Virus record (IMG/VR): IMGVR_UViG_3300025870_001054
Span: 1-39,026 of that record
DNA length: 39,026 nt
Direction: 5' to 3' (one strand)
DNA from: a virus
The notes beneath the pieces were generated by a model. It was not told the DNA's origin and searched no databases. It worked only from the letters and a program-made list of their open reading frames with translations. Numbering within the stretch: the stretch's first letter is position 1; each line of letters opens with the position of its first letter. This document shows, one piece after another, positions 1-6,184 of this stretch. The translations under genes were made by a program, and so were the position numbers.

Positions 1-1
1 A

Positions 2-166
2 ATGATGTGGGCATCTGAGTCAGGTGAATACCTCGATACGGTTCCTCTCGAGATCATAAATGCTTTTTCGCGTGTAGGTGAAGAATTGGCTGAAACCGCT
101 TCAACCAAACGCCTTACAAAAGCAGATCATATGGTTATCAAATACGCTAAACGGCTTCTAGGATAA
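2..166 (+). CDS. 3' end of an unknown gene (partial)
   Basis: An open frame runs from the window edge to TAA at 164-166 and encodes about 54 residues ending YAKRLLG. Two ATG codons stand at 2-7, but they may be internal because the frame is open to the edge. The visible part is a mixed-charge, probably helical C-terminus (VGEELAETASTKRL). I do not recognise the family. A stem-loop at 195-229 follows and probably ends this transcript before the tmRNA promoter. Confidence 0.5.
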   Translation: MMWASESGEYLDTVPLEIINAFSRVGEELAETASTKRLTKADHMVIKYAKRLLG

Positions 167-194
167 TACGTGACATAAAAGTCACATAAAAAAT

Positions 195-229
195 AAAGAG
201 GCAGAAGTGGTTGACATTTCCTGCCTTTT
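195..229 (+). terminator. Stem-loop enclosing the tmRNA -35 box, possible terminator
   Basis: AAGAGGCAG (196-204) pairs with CTGCCTTTT (221-229), with one G-U pair. The 16-nt loop contains the TTGACA of the next promoter. The T-run is short (TTTTG), so termination may be weak. It probably separates the upstream gene from the tmRNA unit. Confidence 0.4.
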
Positions 230-239
230 GTATTATATA
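211..239 (+). promoter_or_regulatory. Sigma70-type promoter of the tmRNA-porin unit
   Basis: TTGACA at 211-216, a 17-bp spacer and TATATA at 234-239. The expected transcription start near 246 lies just before the tmRNA acceptor piece. No other convincing promoter is seen before the porin gene at 589. Confidence 0.65.
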
Positions 240-240
240 T

Positions 241-553
241 ATCTAGTGAGCGTTGAAACAACGTGGACACATTCTGGACCTGGGGGCGGTACCCAGCGAC
301 TCCACCATAACTACACTTGAGCGGTTGGCCTAGTGCAAGTAAGGACTCGAAAGAGAATAGACTTGAGTGTAGTTTTGATGGGGTCGAAATAGGATCGACA
401 GGTGTGAAAGTGAAGTGGAGTTTACCGTGTTGGCCTACGTTATTCAGCCAAAAATGATAATTGCAAATGACAATTACAAACCATCTGGTTACGTTGCTAT
501 AGCAGCCTAACAAAGGGAGCTGGCCACTTGCTTAGCAACAGAAAAGTGGCACT
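241..553 (+). ncRNA. ssrA: Circularly permuted two-piece tmRNA (ssrA)
   Basis: tmRNA rescues stalled ribosomes and tags the unfinished protein for proteolysis. The 3' acceptor piece comes first: T-arm stem 280-284/292-296 with a 7-nt loop, acceptor 3' strand 297-303, A304, then CCA at 305-307. The 5' strand GGGGTCG at 380-386 pairs fully with 297-303 (one G-U) and is followed by the tmRNA D-arm-like GGATCGACAGG. Between them, 308-379 is a spacer closed by AACTACACT (309-317) and AGTGTAGTT (366-374), presumably excised. The tag frame is 463-510, encoding ANDNYKPSGYVAIAA and then TAA; its ANDN start and AA end are typical of alphaproteobacterial tags. A pseudoknot-type stem follows (523-529/544-550). 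GGTGTG (401-406) can pair with 268-273 as P2. The outer ends (241, 553) are estimates. It appears co-transcribed with the porin-like gene. Confidence 0.93.
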
Positions 554-588
554 TTACATATTAAAAACATTTAAAAGGAAAAACACAT

Positions 589-1398
589 ATGCACAGATAC
601 TTATTAACAACGGCGTTAGTATTCGCCGCAGGATCAGCTTTCGCGGAAGGCGCTCCACAAGAAGTCGGCGGTTTCAGTGGTGAAATCGAAACAGTAATTG
701 CAAAAACCGGCGTAGACAATAAGCTCGGTGCAACCACTACTTTTGGACTTGACTTAGATGCTCGTAATGGTATGGCTTTTGGCCGTATGGATTTCGCAGT
801 AGACTCAACAACTCAAGCATTAGAGCTTGATGAGTGGGCATTAGGCACAAATGTTGGCCCGGCTCAAGTAAGCCTCGGTAAACAAGGAAACCTTTGGGTA
901 GATACTGAAAGCCTTGCTGCAACTTCAACTATTGAAGAGCCAACAATGGGTACAAGCATTCAAGTAGAGGCAATGGGTGTTAAAGCTGGTGTAGGATTTA
1001 CTGATCTAGGTGCTGACGTAACAGATCTTTCCAATGTACAAGTAGGCTACGCAGCTGATCTTGGAACAGCGGCTGTAGACACGGCATTTGATTATAACCT
1101 AGATAGCGATCACTGGACAACTGGTACTCGTGTAGAAACACAGGGTGCAGTTATTGCAGGTGCTGGTATCGGTGGTATTCTATCATACGGTTCAGAGAAC
1201 GAAGTATTCGGTTTTGAAGGTTTTGCAACAATCTCAGGCGTAACTGGTTATCTTGCTGGTGACCAAAACGATATGACAAAAGACGCTGGTGCAAACTACG
1301 CAACAGACTTTGGAGGCTTAGGCCTTGAAGCTGGTGTTAACTATAACTTCGATAAAGAAGAGTTTACTCCAAAAGTTGTAGCATCTTTTAACTTCTAA
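589..1398 (+). CDS. Porin-like outer-membrane beta-barrel protein
   Basis: A 269-aa protein with a clear signal peptide (hydrophobic residues 5-18, predicted cleavage after SAFA at residue 19). The mature part is rich in Gly, Ala, Thr and Asp with alternating hydrophobic residues, as in beta-strands, and it ends ASFNF. A terminal Phe is the usual C-terminal sorting signal for the BAM complex. It resembles small alphaproteobacterial porins in composition, but the exact family is not identified. The start at 589 has AAAAGGAAA upstream. The gene lies between the tmRNA and a strong terminator. It could change the surface or permeability of the infected cell, block superinfection, or be a receptor decoy; these are inferences. 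The outer-membrane barrel call is fairly secure, the pore function is not. Confidence 0.75.
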   Translation: MHRYLLTTALVFAAGSAFAEGAPQEVGGFSGEIETVIAKTGVDNKLGATTTFGLDLDARNGMAFGRMDFAVDSTTQALELDEWALGTNVGPAQVSLGKQGNLWVDTESLAATSTIEEPTMGTSIQVEAMGVKAGVGFTDLGADVTDLSNVQVGYAADLGTAAVDTAFDYNLDSDHWTTGTRVETQGAVIAGAGIGGILSYGSENEVFGFEGFATISGVTGYLAGDQNDMTKDAGANYATDFGGLGLEAGVNYNFDKEEFTPKVVASFNF

Positions 1399-1421
1399 TT
1401 TATACTACAATGTTAAACAAA

Positions 1422-1450
1422 AGAGGGGCTTCGGCTCCTCTTTTTATTTG
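1422..1450 (+). terminator. Rho-independent terminator after the porin-like gene
   Basis: AGAGGGGC (1422-1429) pairs with GCTCCTCT (1434-1441) around a TTCG tetraloop, followed by a T-run from 1441. It ends the tmRNA-porin unit and directly abuts the late promoter at 1451. Confidence 0.88.
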
Positions 1451-1458
1451 TATAAATA
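1451..1458 (+). promoter_or_regulatory. T4-type late promoter ahead of heme oxygenase
   Basis: Exact TATAAATA octamer, the -10 element of T4 late promoters recognised by gp55 with gp33. It lies 36 nt before the heme oxygenase ATG and directly after a terminator, so the bilin genes may be expressed late. Confidence 0.6.
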
Positions 1459-1494
1459 AAACTATAATCCAATAAATTATGAAGAGGTTTTTGC

Positions 1495-2043
1495 ATGTCA
1501 AAACTGAAAGAGTTAACTTGGGCTCATCACCAAGCTGCCGAACGTCGTAAGTTCGCAAAGGAATTGCTGTCTGGATCTATAGATCCAAAGCTTTACCATA
1601 AATTCCTAACATGCCAGTACATGAATTATAATGTACTAGAGCAAGCCGCAATTATTCCACCACATTTAAATAAAATTAAGAGAGCTCGTCGTATCTTTCA
1701 AGATATTCGAGAGCTTGAAGATGCCTTTGGTTTAGAACCGGATGGTGTATTTCCACCATCAGTAAATGAATACGCTGCACGAATTGGAATGCTACAAGAG
1801 TCAGATAATAATCATGGACTACTTGCCCATATGTATGTACGCCATTTTGGTGAATTGCATGGTGGCCAAATGATTAAAAAGAAAATCCCTGGCAATGGTA
1901 TCATGTACGAATTCGAAGGCGATACGAAACATCTTATTGAAGAGTTTAGAAAACTCCTAGATGACGATATGGCTGAGGAAGCTAAGATTTGCTTTGATTT
2001 TGCTTCTCAGCTTTTTGATGAATTGTCGGTTGACATTTCTTAA
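1495..2043 (+). CDS. hemO: Heme oxygenase (biliverdin-forming)
   Basis: A 182-aa protein of the HO-1 family, which opens heme to biliverdin IX-alpha, CO and iron using electrons from a reductant such as ferredoxin. The proximal helix carries the HxxxE pattern at residues 12-16, with H12 the probable heme ligand. The distal helix has the Gly-rich motif at about 114-130 (YVRHFGELHGGQMIKKK, compare GDxxGG). Length is somewhat short for the family but matches phage enzymes. GAAGAGG precedes the ATG. A bilin reductase follows, as in marine phages known to carry heme oxygenase with PebS or PcyX. A sigma70 promoter overlaps its last codons, so the downstream genes can also be transcribed alone. Confidence 0.93.
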   Translation: MSKLKELTWAHHQAAERRKFAKELLSGSIDPKLYHKFLTCQYMNYNVLEQAAIIPPHLNKIKRARRIFQDIRELEDAFGLEPDGVFPPSVNEYAARIGMLQESDNNHGLLAHMYVRHFGELHGGQMIKKKIPGNGIMYEFEGDTKHLIEEFRKLLDDDMAEEAKICFDFASQLFDELSVDIS

Positions 2044-2058
2044 TTTATATTATATAAT
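2030..2058 (+). promoter_or_regulatory. Consensus sigma70 promoter for peptide and bilin reductase
   Basis: TTGACA at 2030-2035, a 17-bp spacer and TATAAT at 2053-2058, a perfect consensus in both boxes. It overlaps the heme oxygenase stop codon and leads to the gene at 2093. Confidence 0.85.
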
Positions 2059-2092
2059 AATACTATAGCAACAACTTAGAGGAGGTACTGTT

Positions 2093-2260
2093 ATGAACAT
2101 GACAGCATACGAAGAAATCGAAACTAAGGATTATGCAAAAGCCGCACGAATGGCACGCAGCGAAACAGCGCGGTCAAGGCGAAAAACTACAAAGCAAATC
2201 CGCGAAATCAAACTTATGAATGATTGGGCGCGTAAGAGAAGGGCACGTAAAAACAAATGA
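2093..2260 (+). CDS. Basic 55-aa protein between hemO and pcyX
   Basis: A short ORF with a near-ideal Shine-Dalgarno (AGAGGAGG, 2078-2085) directly downstream of the consensus promoter at 2030-2058. The start is acidic to neutral (MNMTAYEEIETKDYAK), followed by a very basic helix-prone region rich in Arg/Lys from about residue 17 and ending RKRRARKNK. The stop overlaps the next ATG (ATGA at 2257-2260), so translation is coupled to the bilin reductase. There is no recognised family, signal peptide or membrane segment. A nucleic-acid or acidic-partner binding role is possible from composition alone. Confidence 0.75.
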   Translation: MNMTAYEEIETKDYAKAARMARSETARSRRKTTKQIREIKLMNDWARKRRARKNK

Positions 2261-2940
2261 CACCACTTTGGGATCGGCTGAATACTTACGCTGAGTTTAT
2301 TTTTAATAGTTTTGAAGAAAAGTTTGACCGCTGGGATAATGAGGCATATACAGAAGATATGCATTTCCCTGGATGGAAAGATACTTTCTGGCATTCTGAT
2401 CAAATATACAAAGCGCATTTAAAAACTATCGTACCAGAGAATGGTAAAGGACTTTGGCTTATGCATGTAAATGTATTTCCAGATCCGAGCGTTGAGCTTC
2501 CTATTCTTGGTTTTGATATTGTAGCCGGTCCCAAAAAGATTACTGGTTCATTTATGGATTATAGCCCATTACATGGATTTTCACATCCATATACTGATTA
2601 TATGAAACAATCAGTTGCAAATTTAGAATGGAATAAACCACGTGAATTACCACCGTGGGCAAAAGAAATATTTTCAGAGAATATGATAGCCGTTGGTAAT
2701 ATCAATACTGAAGAAGAGTTAGACCAATTTATTATGGTAACATCTGATTTAGTAACACATTATTTAGAAAACTTAGAGCAAAACGCTTTTAAAACAAATA
2801 GAAATACAATACCAATACTAAACAAGTATTGTTCAAATCAAAAACTTAATCCACATTTACATCGCTCTATATTAGCTATGGGCATATCCGAGGCTGATAA
2901 AGATGCCTATGTTAATAGTGTTCTATTTGAGGAGATTTAA
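2257..2940 (+). CDS. pcyX: Ferredoxin-dependent bilin reductase, PcyX type
   Basis: A 227-aa protein of the FDBR family (PcyA/PebS/PcyX), which reduces biliverdin using ferredoxin. Family hallmarks seen: LPILGFDIV (81-89) leading into KKITGSFMDYSPL (93-105), where D101 fits the central catalytic Asp strand. The C-terminal helix pattern YC-NQ-N near 191-198 is followed by a VLFEE ending, typical of FDBRs. Phage PcyX enzymes are known to make phycoerythrobilin from biliverdin by two two-electron steps. Assignment to PcyX rather than PcyA or PebS rests on the non-cyanobacterial phage context and is an inference. The start overlaps the upstream stop, and heme oxygenase supplies the substrate. No ferredoxin gene is seen in the window, so the host would have to provide it. 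Confidence 0.88.
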   Translation: MTPLWDRLNTYAEFIFNSFEEKFDRWDNEAYTEDMHFPGWKDTFWHSDQIYKAHLKTIVPENGKGLWLMHVNVFPDPSVELPILGFDIVAGPKKITGSFMDYSPLHGFSHPYTDYMKQSVANLEWNKPRELPPWAKEIFSENMIAVGNINTEEELDQFIMVTSDLVTHYLENLEQNAFKTNRNTIPILNKYCSNQKLNPHLHRSILAMGISEADKDAYVNSVLFEEI

Positions 2941-3600
2941 ATGGCATTCTTAGTACATCCATTACCGCCAGTGAACGTATACGTAAAAATGGAATACCTA
3001 TATGATTTAGAACCAGGCCATCCAAGCTGGGGTAATTTGACTCCGGGTATTTGGATTAGTGTTAAATCAACTCAATCAAAAGCATTGTATTTTGAAACAT
3101 TACTTACTGATTACGGAGCATTGTATGATAAATTACCTATATCAGCTTTTGTTTGGAAAGAAGACTTCAATCCTGACGATCACCTTCCGCTTGACGTTCT
3201 TCAGTTGTGGGATTGTTTTGATTACGATATTACTGTTATTGAAAAACCCATTTTGTGCAGATGTGAGTTTTTTGGAAAAGACAAAAAGATGCATGCCGGA
3301 GAATACGAATTCACAATTGATAATTGTCACCGCGATTCTTCCATCATTGACACCAATTTTAGTGAGCACGATCCCGAGCACAAATCATTCAATGTTATAC
3401 GACTTGACAACGGCCAATTCGCTGCTCAACCAAACAATAGGGTTATCTGGCGAGATAGCTCCTTAACACCTGAAGATTTAAAACGACCAGACTTTAAAGT
3501 CTGTACACAAAACTATGCGGTTGAAGACGAACCAAAATGGTCAGTTGGTCATACTGATGAATGGCAATATAAAACGAAAGAAGAAGAAAAAAGTAGTTGA
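2941..3600 (+). CDS. Conserved T4-like phage protein, function unknown
   Basis: A 219-aa soluble protein starting directly after the bilin reductase stop with a good GAGGAG site. The N-terminus (PLPPVNVYVKMEYLYDL) looks like a family found in marine T4-like phages, from memory. It has no signal peptide or membrane segment. A Cys pair (LCRCEFFG, near 104-111) and a highly charged C-terminal tail (KTKEEEKSS) are visible. It shares a transcript with the bilin genes but need not share their role. Confidence 0.8.
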   Translation: MAFLVHPLPPVNVYVKMEYLYDLEPGHPSWGNLTPGIWISVKSTQSKALYFETLLTDYGALYDKLPISAFVWKEDFNPDDHLPLDVLQLWDCFDYDITVIEKPILCRCEFFGKDKKMHAGEYEFTIDNCHRDSSIIDTNFSEHDPEHKSFNVIRLDNGQFAAQPNNRVIWRDSSLTPEDLKRPDFKVCTQNYAVEDEPKWSVGHTDEWQYKTKEEEKSS

Positions 3601-3625
3601 CATACTGAATATAGTATGTTAATAT
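3597..3625 (+). promoter_or_regulatory. Sigma70 promoter with palindrome in the spacer
   Basis: TTGACA at 3597-3602, a 17-bp spacer and TAATAT at 3620-3625. CATACT (3601-3606) and AGTATG (3613-3618) form an inverted repeat between the boxes, a possible operator. It precedes the small gene at 3656. Confidence 0.6.
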
Positions 3626-3655
3626 AAATTTATATTACAAGACAGGGGAACTTCT

Positions 3656-3835
3656 ATGGCTGAGCCAATCGAGATCGTGGGCTGTTGCAAAAATGTAGAC
3701 ATCACGAGTGGTAATACTTATGTAATGTTTGGCAAGTGGAAATATGATGTTAAAATTGTTTATTGTAAAAATTGTGGATCTAAGAAGGCAACTTCTTATA
3801 TAAAAGAATTCTATTACAACGGAAAGGCAGCATAA
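3656..3835 (+). CDS. 59-aa zinc-ribbon-like protein
   Basis: A short ORF with AGGGGAA before the ATG, just downstream of the promoter at 3597-3625. Two cysteine pairs are spaced like a small zinc ribbon: CC at residues 10-11 and CKNC at 37-40, followed by GSKK. The protein is otherwise basic and beta-prone. Such ribbons often bind nucleic acid or RNA polymerase, but no family is identified. It is followed two bases later by the next gene. Confidence 0.65.
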   Translation: MAEPIEIVGCCKNVDITSGNTYVMFGKWKYDVKIVYCKNCGSKKATSYIKEFYYNGKAA

Positions 3836-3837
3836 CA

Positions 3838-4032
3838 ATGAATGTATTAATGGGTGAAAACGGCGGGCAAAGCCTGAAAGCGGAGTATTATGGAACAGAA
3901 AATGGTTGCGGAGTTAGATTCTTTATCAACGGCGAGTTCATTAAAGAAGAAATCTACGAAGGTAAAAGCGTACATTGGGCTGAGTCAGCAGCTTCAAACT
4001 GGCTTCAAGGTATCAAAACTCTCAATGGATGA
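3838..4032 (+). CDS. 64-aa hypothetical protein
   Basis: A small acidic ORF with GGAAAGG about 10 nt before the ATG. The C-terminal part (HWAESAASNWLQGIKTL) resembles short proteins seen in marine T4-like phages. There is no signal peptide or membrane segment. Its stop overlaps the start of gene 33, so the two are probably translationally coupled. Confidence 0.6.
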   Translation: MNVLMGENGGQSLKAEYYGTENGCGVRFFINGEFIKEEIYEGKSVHWAESAASNWLQGIKTLNG

Positions 4033-4276
4033 AAAAGCAATGGCGATTACGCCAAGGACACCTGAAAAGGTGCACCATGAAATAGCTTATATGCTATCAA
4101 ACGGTGTTAACTATATAGATGCTTTAGTAGAATATGCTCGTATACACAAGCTAGAAATTGAGGTGGTTGCTGACATTGTTAAAAAATCTTCCATCTTAAA
4201 AGAAAAAGTTCGTACTGAAGCAATTAAAATGAAAATGGTGATACAAGATGATCCTGACATCACAAAGTTATGCTAA
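4025..4276 (+). CDS. 33: Late transcription co-activator gp33
   Basis: An 83-aa protein. In T4, gp33 binds the beta-flap of host RNA polymerase and the gp45 sliding clamp and activates late promoters with gp55. The region from about residue 20 to 70 (ML-x-NGVNYIDALVEYAR, then IVKKSSILKEKVRTEAI) aligns by eye with the gp33 core. Position next to genes 59 and 32 matches T4. The start at 4025 overlaps the upstream stop; longer versions would read into that gene. The C-terminus (PDITKLC) is not the clear hydrophobic clamp-binding tail of T4 gp33, a point to check. The TATAAATA octamers in this window fit a working gp33/gp55 system. Confidence 0.8.
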   Translation: MDEKAMAITPRTPEKVHHEIAYMLSNGVNYIDALVEYARIHKLEIEVVADIVKKSSILKEKVRTEAIKMKMVIQDDPDITKLC

Positions 4277-4850
4277 CGAGGAATCATTTCATTGGTATGT
4301 AAAATACCTAGCAATGAAAAAGCATTTCACAGATAAAGGCTATAACTACCAAAAATATCGTGGAAAAATAAGAGCGTCGTATGACAAGTTTAGAACTCGT
4401 AACGACGTTTATTTTTTCGGTAAACTATCTGAAAAAAGCGATCCAGAAAAACTAATGTTAGCTAACATGGTTGTTAAGCCCAACATCTGGATCCGTGAAA
4501 TCCTAGAGCCTATTGGTGAGGAACGTTATATCGAATGGCAAAGAAAAATGGATTCTTTGACTAGAGTATTTAAAACTGATCTCGCCAAGCTCGACGAAAA
4601 CTACCAAGCTAATTTCACATCAGTGCAAGGTCAACATCCGTTGTTGATTACTTTGTACTTACAAAAACAAATTAGCTTGGAAACAATTACTATCTTAGCT
4701 TCGTTATCTAATATTTTTCCCTATTGGGAGAAAGAAATAGTTGACAAAATCGTAGCTTATGATATAATAATACTACTAGGTAAGTATAGACCTTTCCTAG
4801 AGTACGATGAAAAAAAGTTCAAAAACATTGTTCGCGAACAGTTTTTCTGA
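4248..4850 (+). CDS. 59: gp59 helicase loader
   Basis: A 200-aa protein matching T4 gp59, which loads the gp41 helicase onto gp32-coated forks. N-terminal features YLAMKKHF and KYRGKIRASYDKF, then the characteristic RNDVYFFGKLSEK at about 51-63, parallel the T4 pattern RRDKYFFQKLSEK. The C-terminal half is helical and hydrophobic as in the family. It overlaps gene 33 by 29 nt in another frame. A sigma70 promoter at 4741-4768 lies inside its 3' end and serves gene 32. Confidence 0.9.
   Translation: MILTSQSYANEESFHWYVKYLAMKKHFTDKGYNYQKYRGKIRASYDKFRTRNDVYFFGKLSEKSDPEKLMLANMVVKPNIWIREILEPIGEERYIEWQRKMDSLTRVFKTDLAKLDENYQANFTSVQGQHPLLITLYLQKQISLETITILASLSNIFPYWEKEIVDKIVAYDIIILLGKYRPFLEYDEKKFKNIVREQFF
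4741..4768 (+). promoter_or_regulatory. Sigma70 promoter for gene 32 inside gene 59
   Basis: TTGACA at 4741-4746, a 16-bp spacer and TATAAT at 4763-4768, both boxes consensus. Gene 32 starts at 4932, so the leader would be about 155 nt. Confidence 0.7.
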
Positions 4851-4858
4851 TATAAATA
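4851..4858 (+). promoter_or_regulatory. Late promoter octamer ahead of gene 32
   Basis: Exact TATAAATA right after the gene 59 stop, 74 nt before gene 32. Together with the promoter at 4741-4768 it would keep gp32 made both early and late. Confidence 0.55.
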
Positions 4859-4931
4859 TAACGTTACCTTGTGTAACTATATTTCGCAATACAAACAAAT
4901 GCTATATAACGCAAAATTAGGAGATACAAAC

Positions 4932-5864
4932 ATGACTATGTCATTTGACGCACTTAAAAAGAATCGTTCAAGTTCACTAAACAAATTGAACGAACAGCTC
5001 GAGAAAGTTTCTCAAAAGAGCTACTCAGATCCCAACGAAGGTAAAATGTGGAAACCAACTCGTGATAAAGCGGGTAACGGCTTTGCTATCATTCGTTTCT
5101 TGCCTGCATCGCAAGGCGAAGAAATGCCATTCGTACGTGTTTGGGATCACGGTTTCCAAGGCCCAACAGGTCTATGGTATATCGAAAACTCGCTTACAAC
5201 ACTTAACCAGGATGATCCGGTTTCTGAATACAATTCCAAACTTTGGAATTCAGGACTTGACTCGGATAAAGATATTGCACGTAAGCAAAAGCGTCGCCTA
5301 AAATACGTTGCAAACGTACTTGTTATTAAAGACTCTGCCAACCCTGCTAATGACGGCAAGGTATTCATGTATCAATTTGGTAAGAAAATCTTTGACAAGT
5401 GTAACGATCTTATGAACCCACAGTTCGAAGATGAAACGCCAGTTAACCCATTTGATTTTTGGGAAGGTGCAAATTTCCGCTTGAAAATTCGTCAGTTCGA
5501 AGGCTATCCAAACTATGATAAATCTGAGTTTGATTCGCCATCTCCAATTGCCGAAGATGATGCGCAAATTGAAGCCATTTGGAACCAACAGCATAAATTG
5601 CAAGAGTTGGTTGATCCCAAAAACTTTAAATCATATTCTGAATTGAAAGCAAAGCTTTACCGAGTACTTGCTCTTGACGAAGAACCATCTACACCATCCA
5701 CCGCGATGGATGCAGATGATGATTTGGATCTAAGCAACATGGGTAACATGCAAGCGTCAGCACCACAACCAACACTAAAAGAGGCGATGCCCGCTTCAAC
5801 ATCTAGTGTATCTATGGATGATGACGACGATCTCTCAATCTTCAAGGAGCTAGCGAATGGATAA
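4932..5864 (+). CDS. 32: gp32 single-stranded DNA-binding protein
   Basis: A 310-aa gp32 homologue (T4: 301 aa) that coats single-stranded DNA and organises replication and recombination. The start at 4932 has TTAGGAG upstream and gives the N-terminal basic LAST-like segment (DALKKNRSSSLNKL); the longer frame from 4869 lacks a good site. The core has RFLPASQGEEMPFVRVWDHGF and KRRLKYVANVLVIKD. The acidic C-terminal tail (runs of Asp ending DLSIFKELANG) is where gp59 and recombination partners dock in T4. The Cys residues that bind zinc in T4 gp32 are absent in the corresponding stretch (WYIENSLTTLNQDDP). Confidence 0.93.
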   Translation: MTMSFDALKKNRSSSLNKLNEQLEKVSQKSYSDPNEGKMWKPTRDKAGNGFAIIRFLPASQGEEMPFVRVWDHGFQGPTGLWYIENSLTTLNQDDPVSEYNSKLWNSGLDSDKDIARKQKRRLKYVANVLVIKDSANPANDGKVFMYQFGKKIFDKCNDLMNPQFEDETPVNPFDFWEGANFRLKIRQFEGYPNYDKSEFDSPSPIAEDDAQIEAIWNQQHKLQELVDPKNFKSYSELKAKLYRVLALDEEPSTPSTAMDADDDLDLSNMGNMQASAPQPTLKEAMPASTSSVSMDDDDDLSIFKELANG

Positions 5865-6183
5865 TAAAGTCTATGAAGAGGTTCTAGACTTTGACTTTGG
5901 TTTCAGCTTTATTGATGAAGAACTTCAGGAAAAAGAAGCTGAAGCCAAAGAAACTATTCAACAGGTCAGCAACGAAAAGCAATCGCTTGAGGACCAACTC
6001 ACCGATGCCAAAGTTAACGCTGCCAATTTAGAATATAGACTAGAGCTTCTCTTTAAGTCAATTACTCCGTTTTTGGATAACCTATGCAAAAATCCGGATA
6101 AATCAACTATCTTTTGGCCCGATAGAGTCGGGAAAATTGAAGCCTATAAGGGCAAATTAGCGACGATTGTAGAGGGAAAATAA
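5857..6183 (+). CDS. Coiled-coil phage protein between genes 32 and uvsX
   Basis: A 108-aa protein overlapping gene 32 by 8 nt. It has an acidic N-terminus, a coiled coil at about 22-65 (Glu/Lys/Gln heptads) and a distinct C-terminal part with FWPDRVGKIEAYKGKL. I associate this end with short proteins of marine T4-like phages but know no function. Tight placement between single-strand binding protein and recombinase suggests a replication or recombination accessory role; UvsY-like mediation is possible but not shown by motifs. Confidence 0.7.
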   Translation: MDNKVYEEVLDFDFGFSFIDEELQEKEAEAKETIQQVSNEKQSLEDQLTDAKVNAANLEYRLELLFKSITPFLDNLCKNPDKSTIFWPDRVGKIEAYKGKLATIVEGK

Positions 6184-6184
6184 T

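Noticed and set aside
127-513. 128-codon minus-strand ORF
   Set aside because: It runs antisense through the tmRNA, including its tag and acceptor parts, and has no ribosome site or protein-like features.
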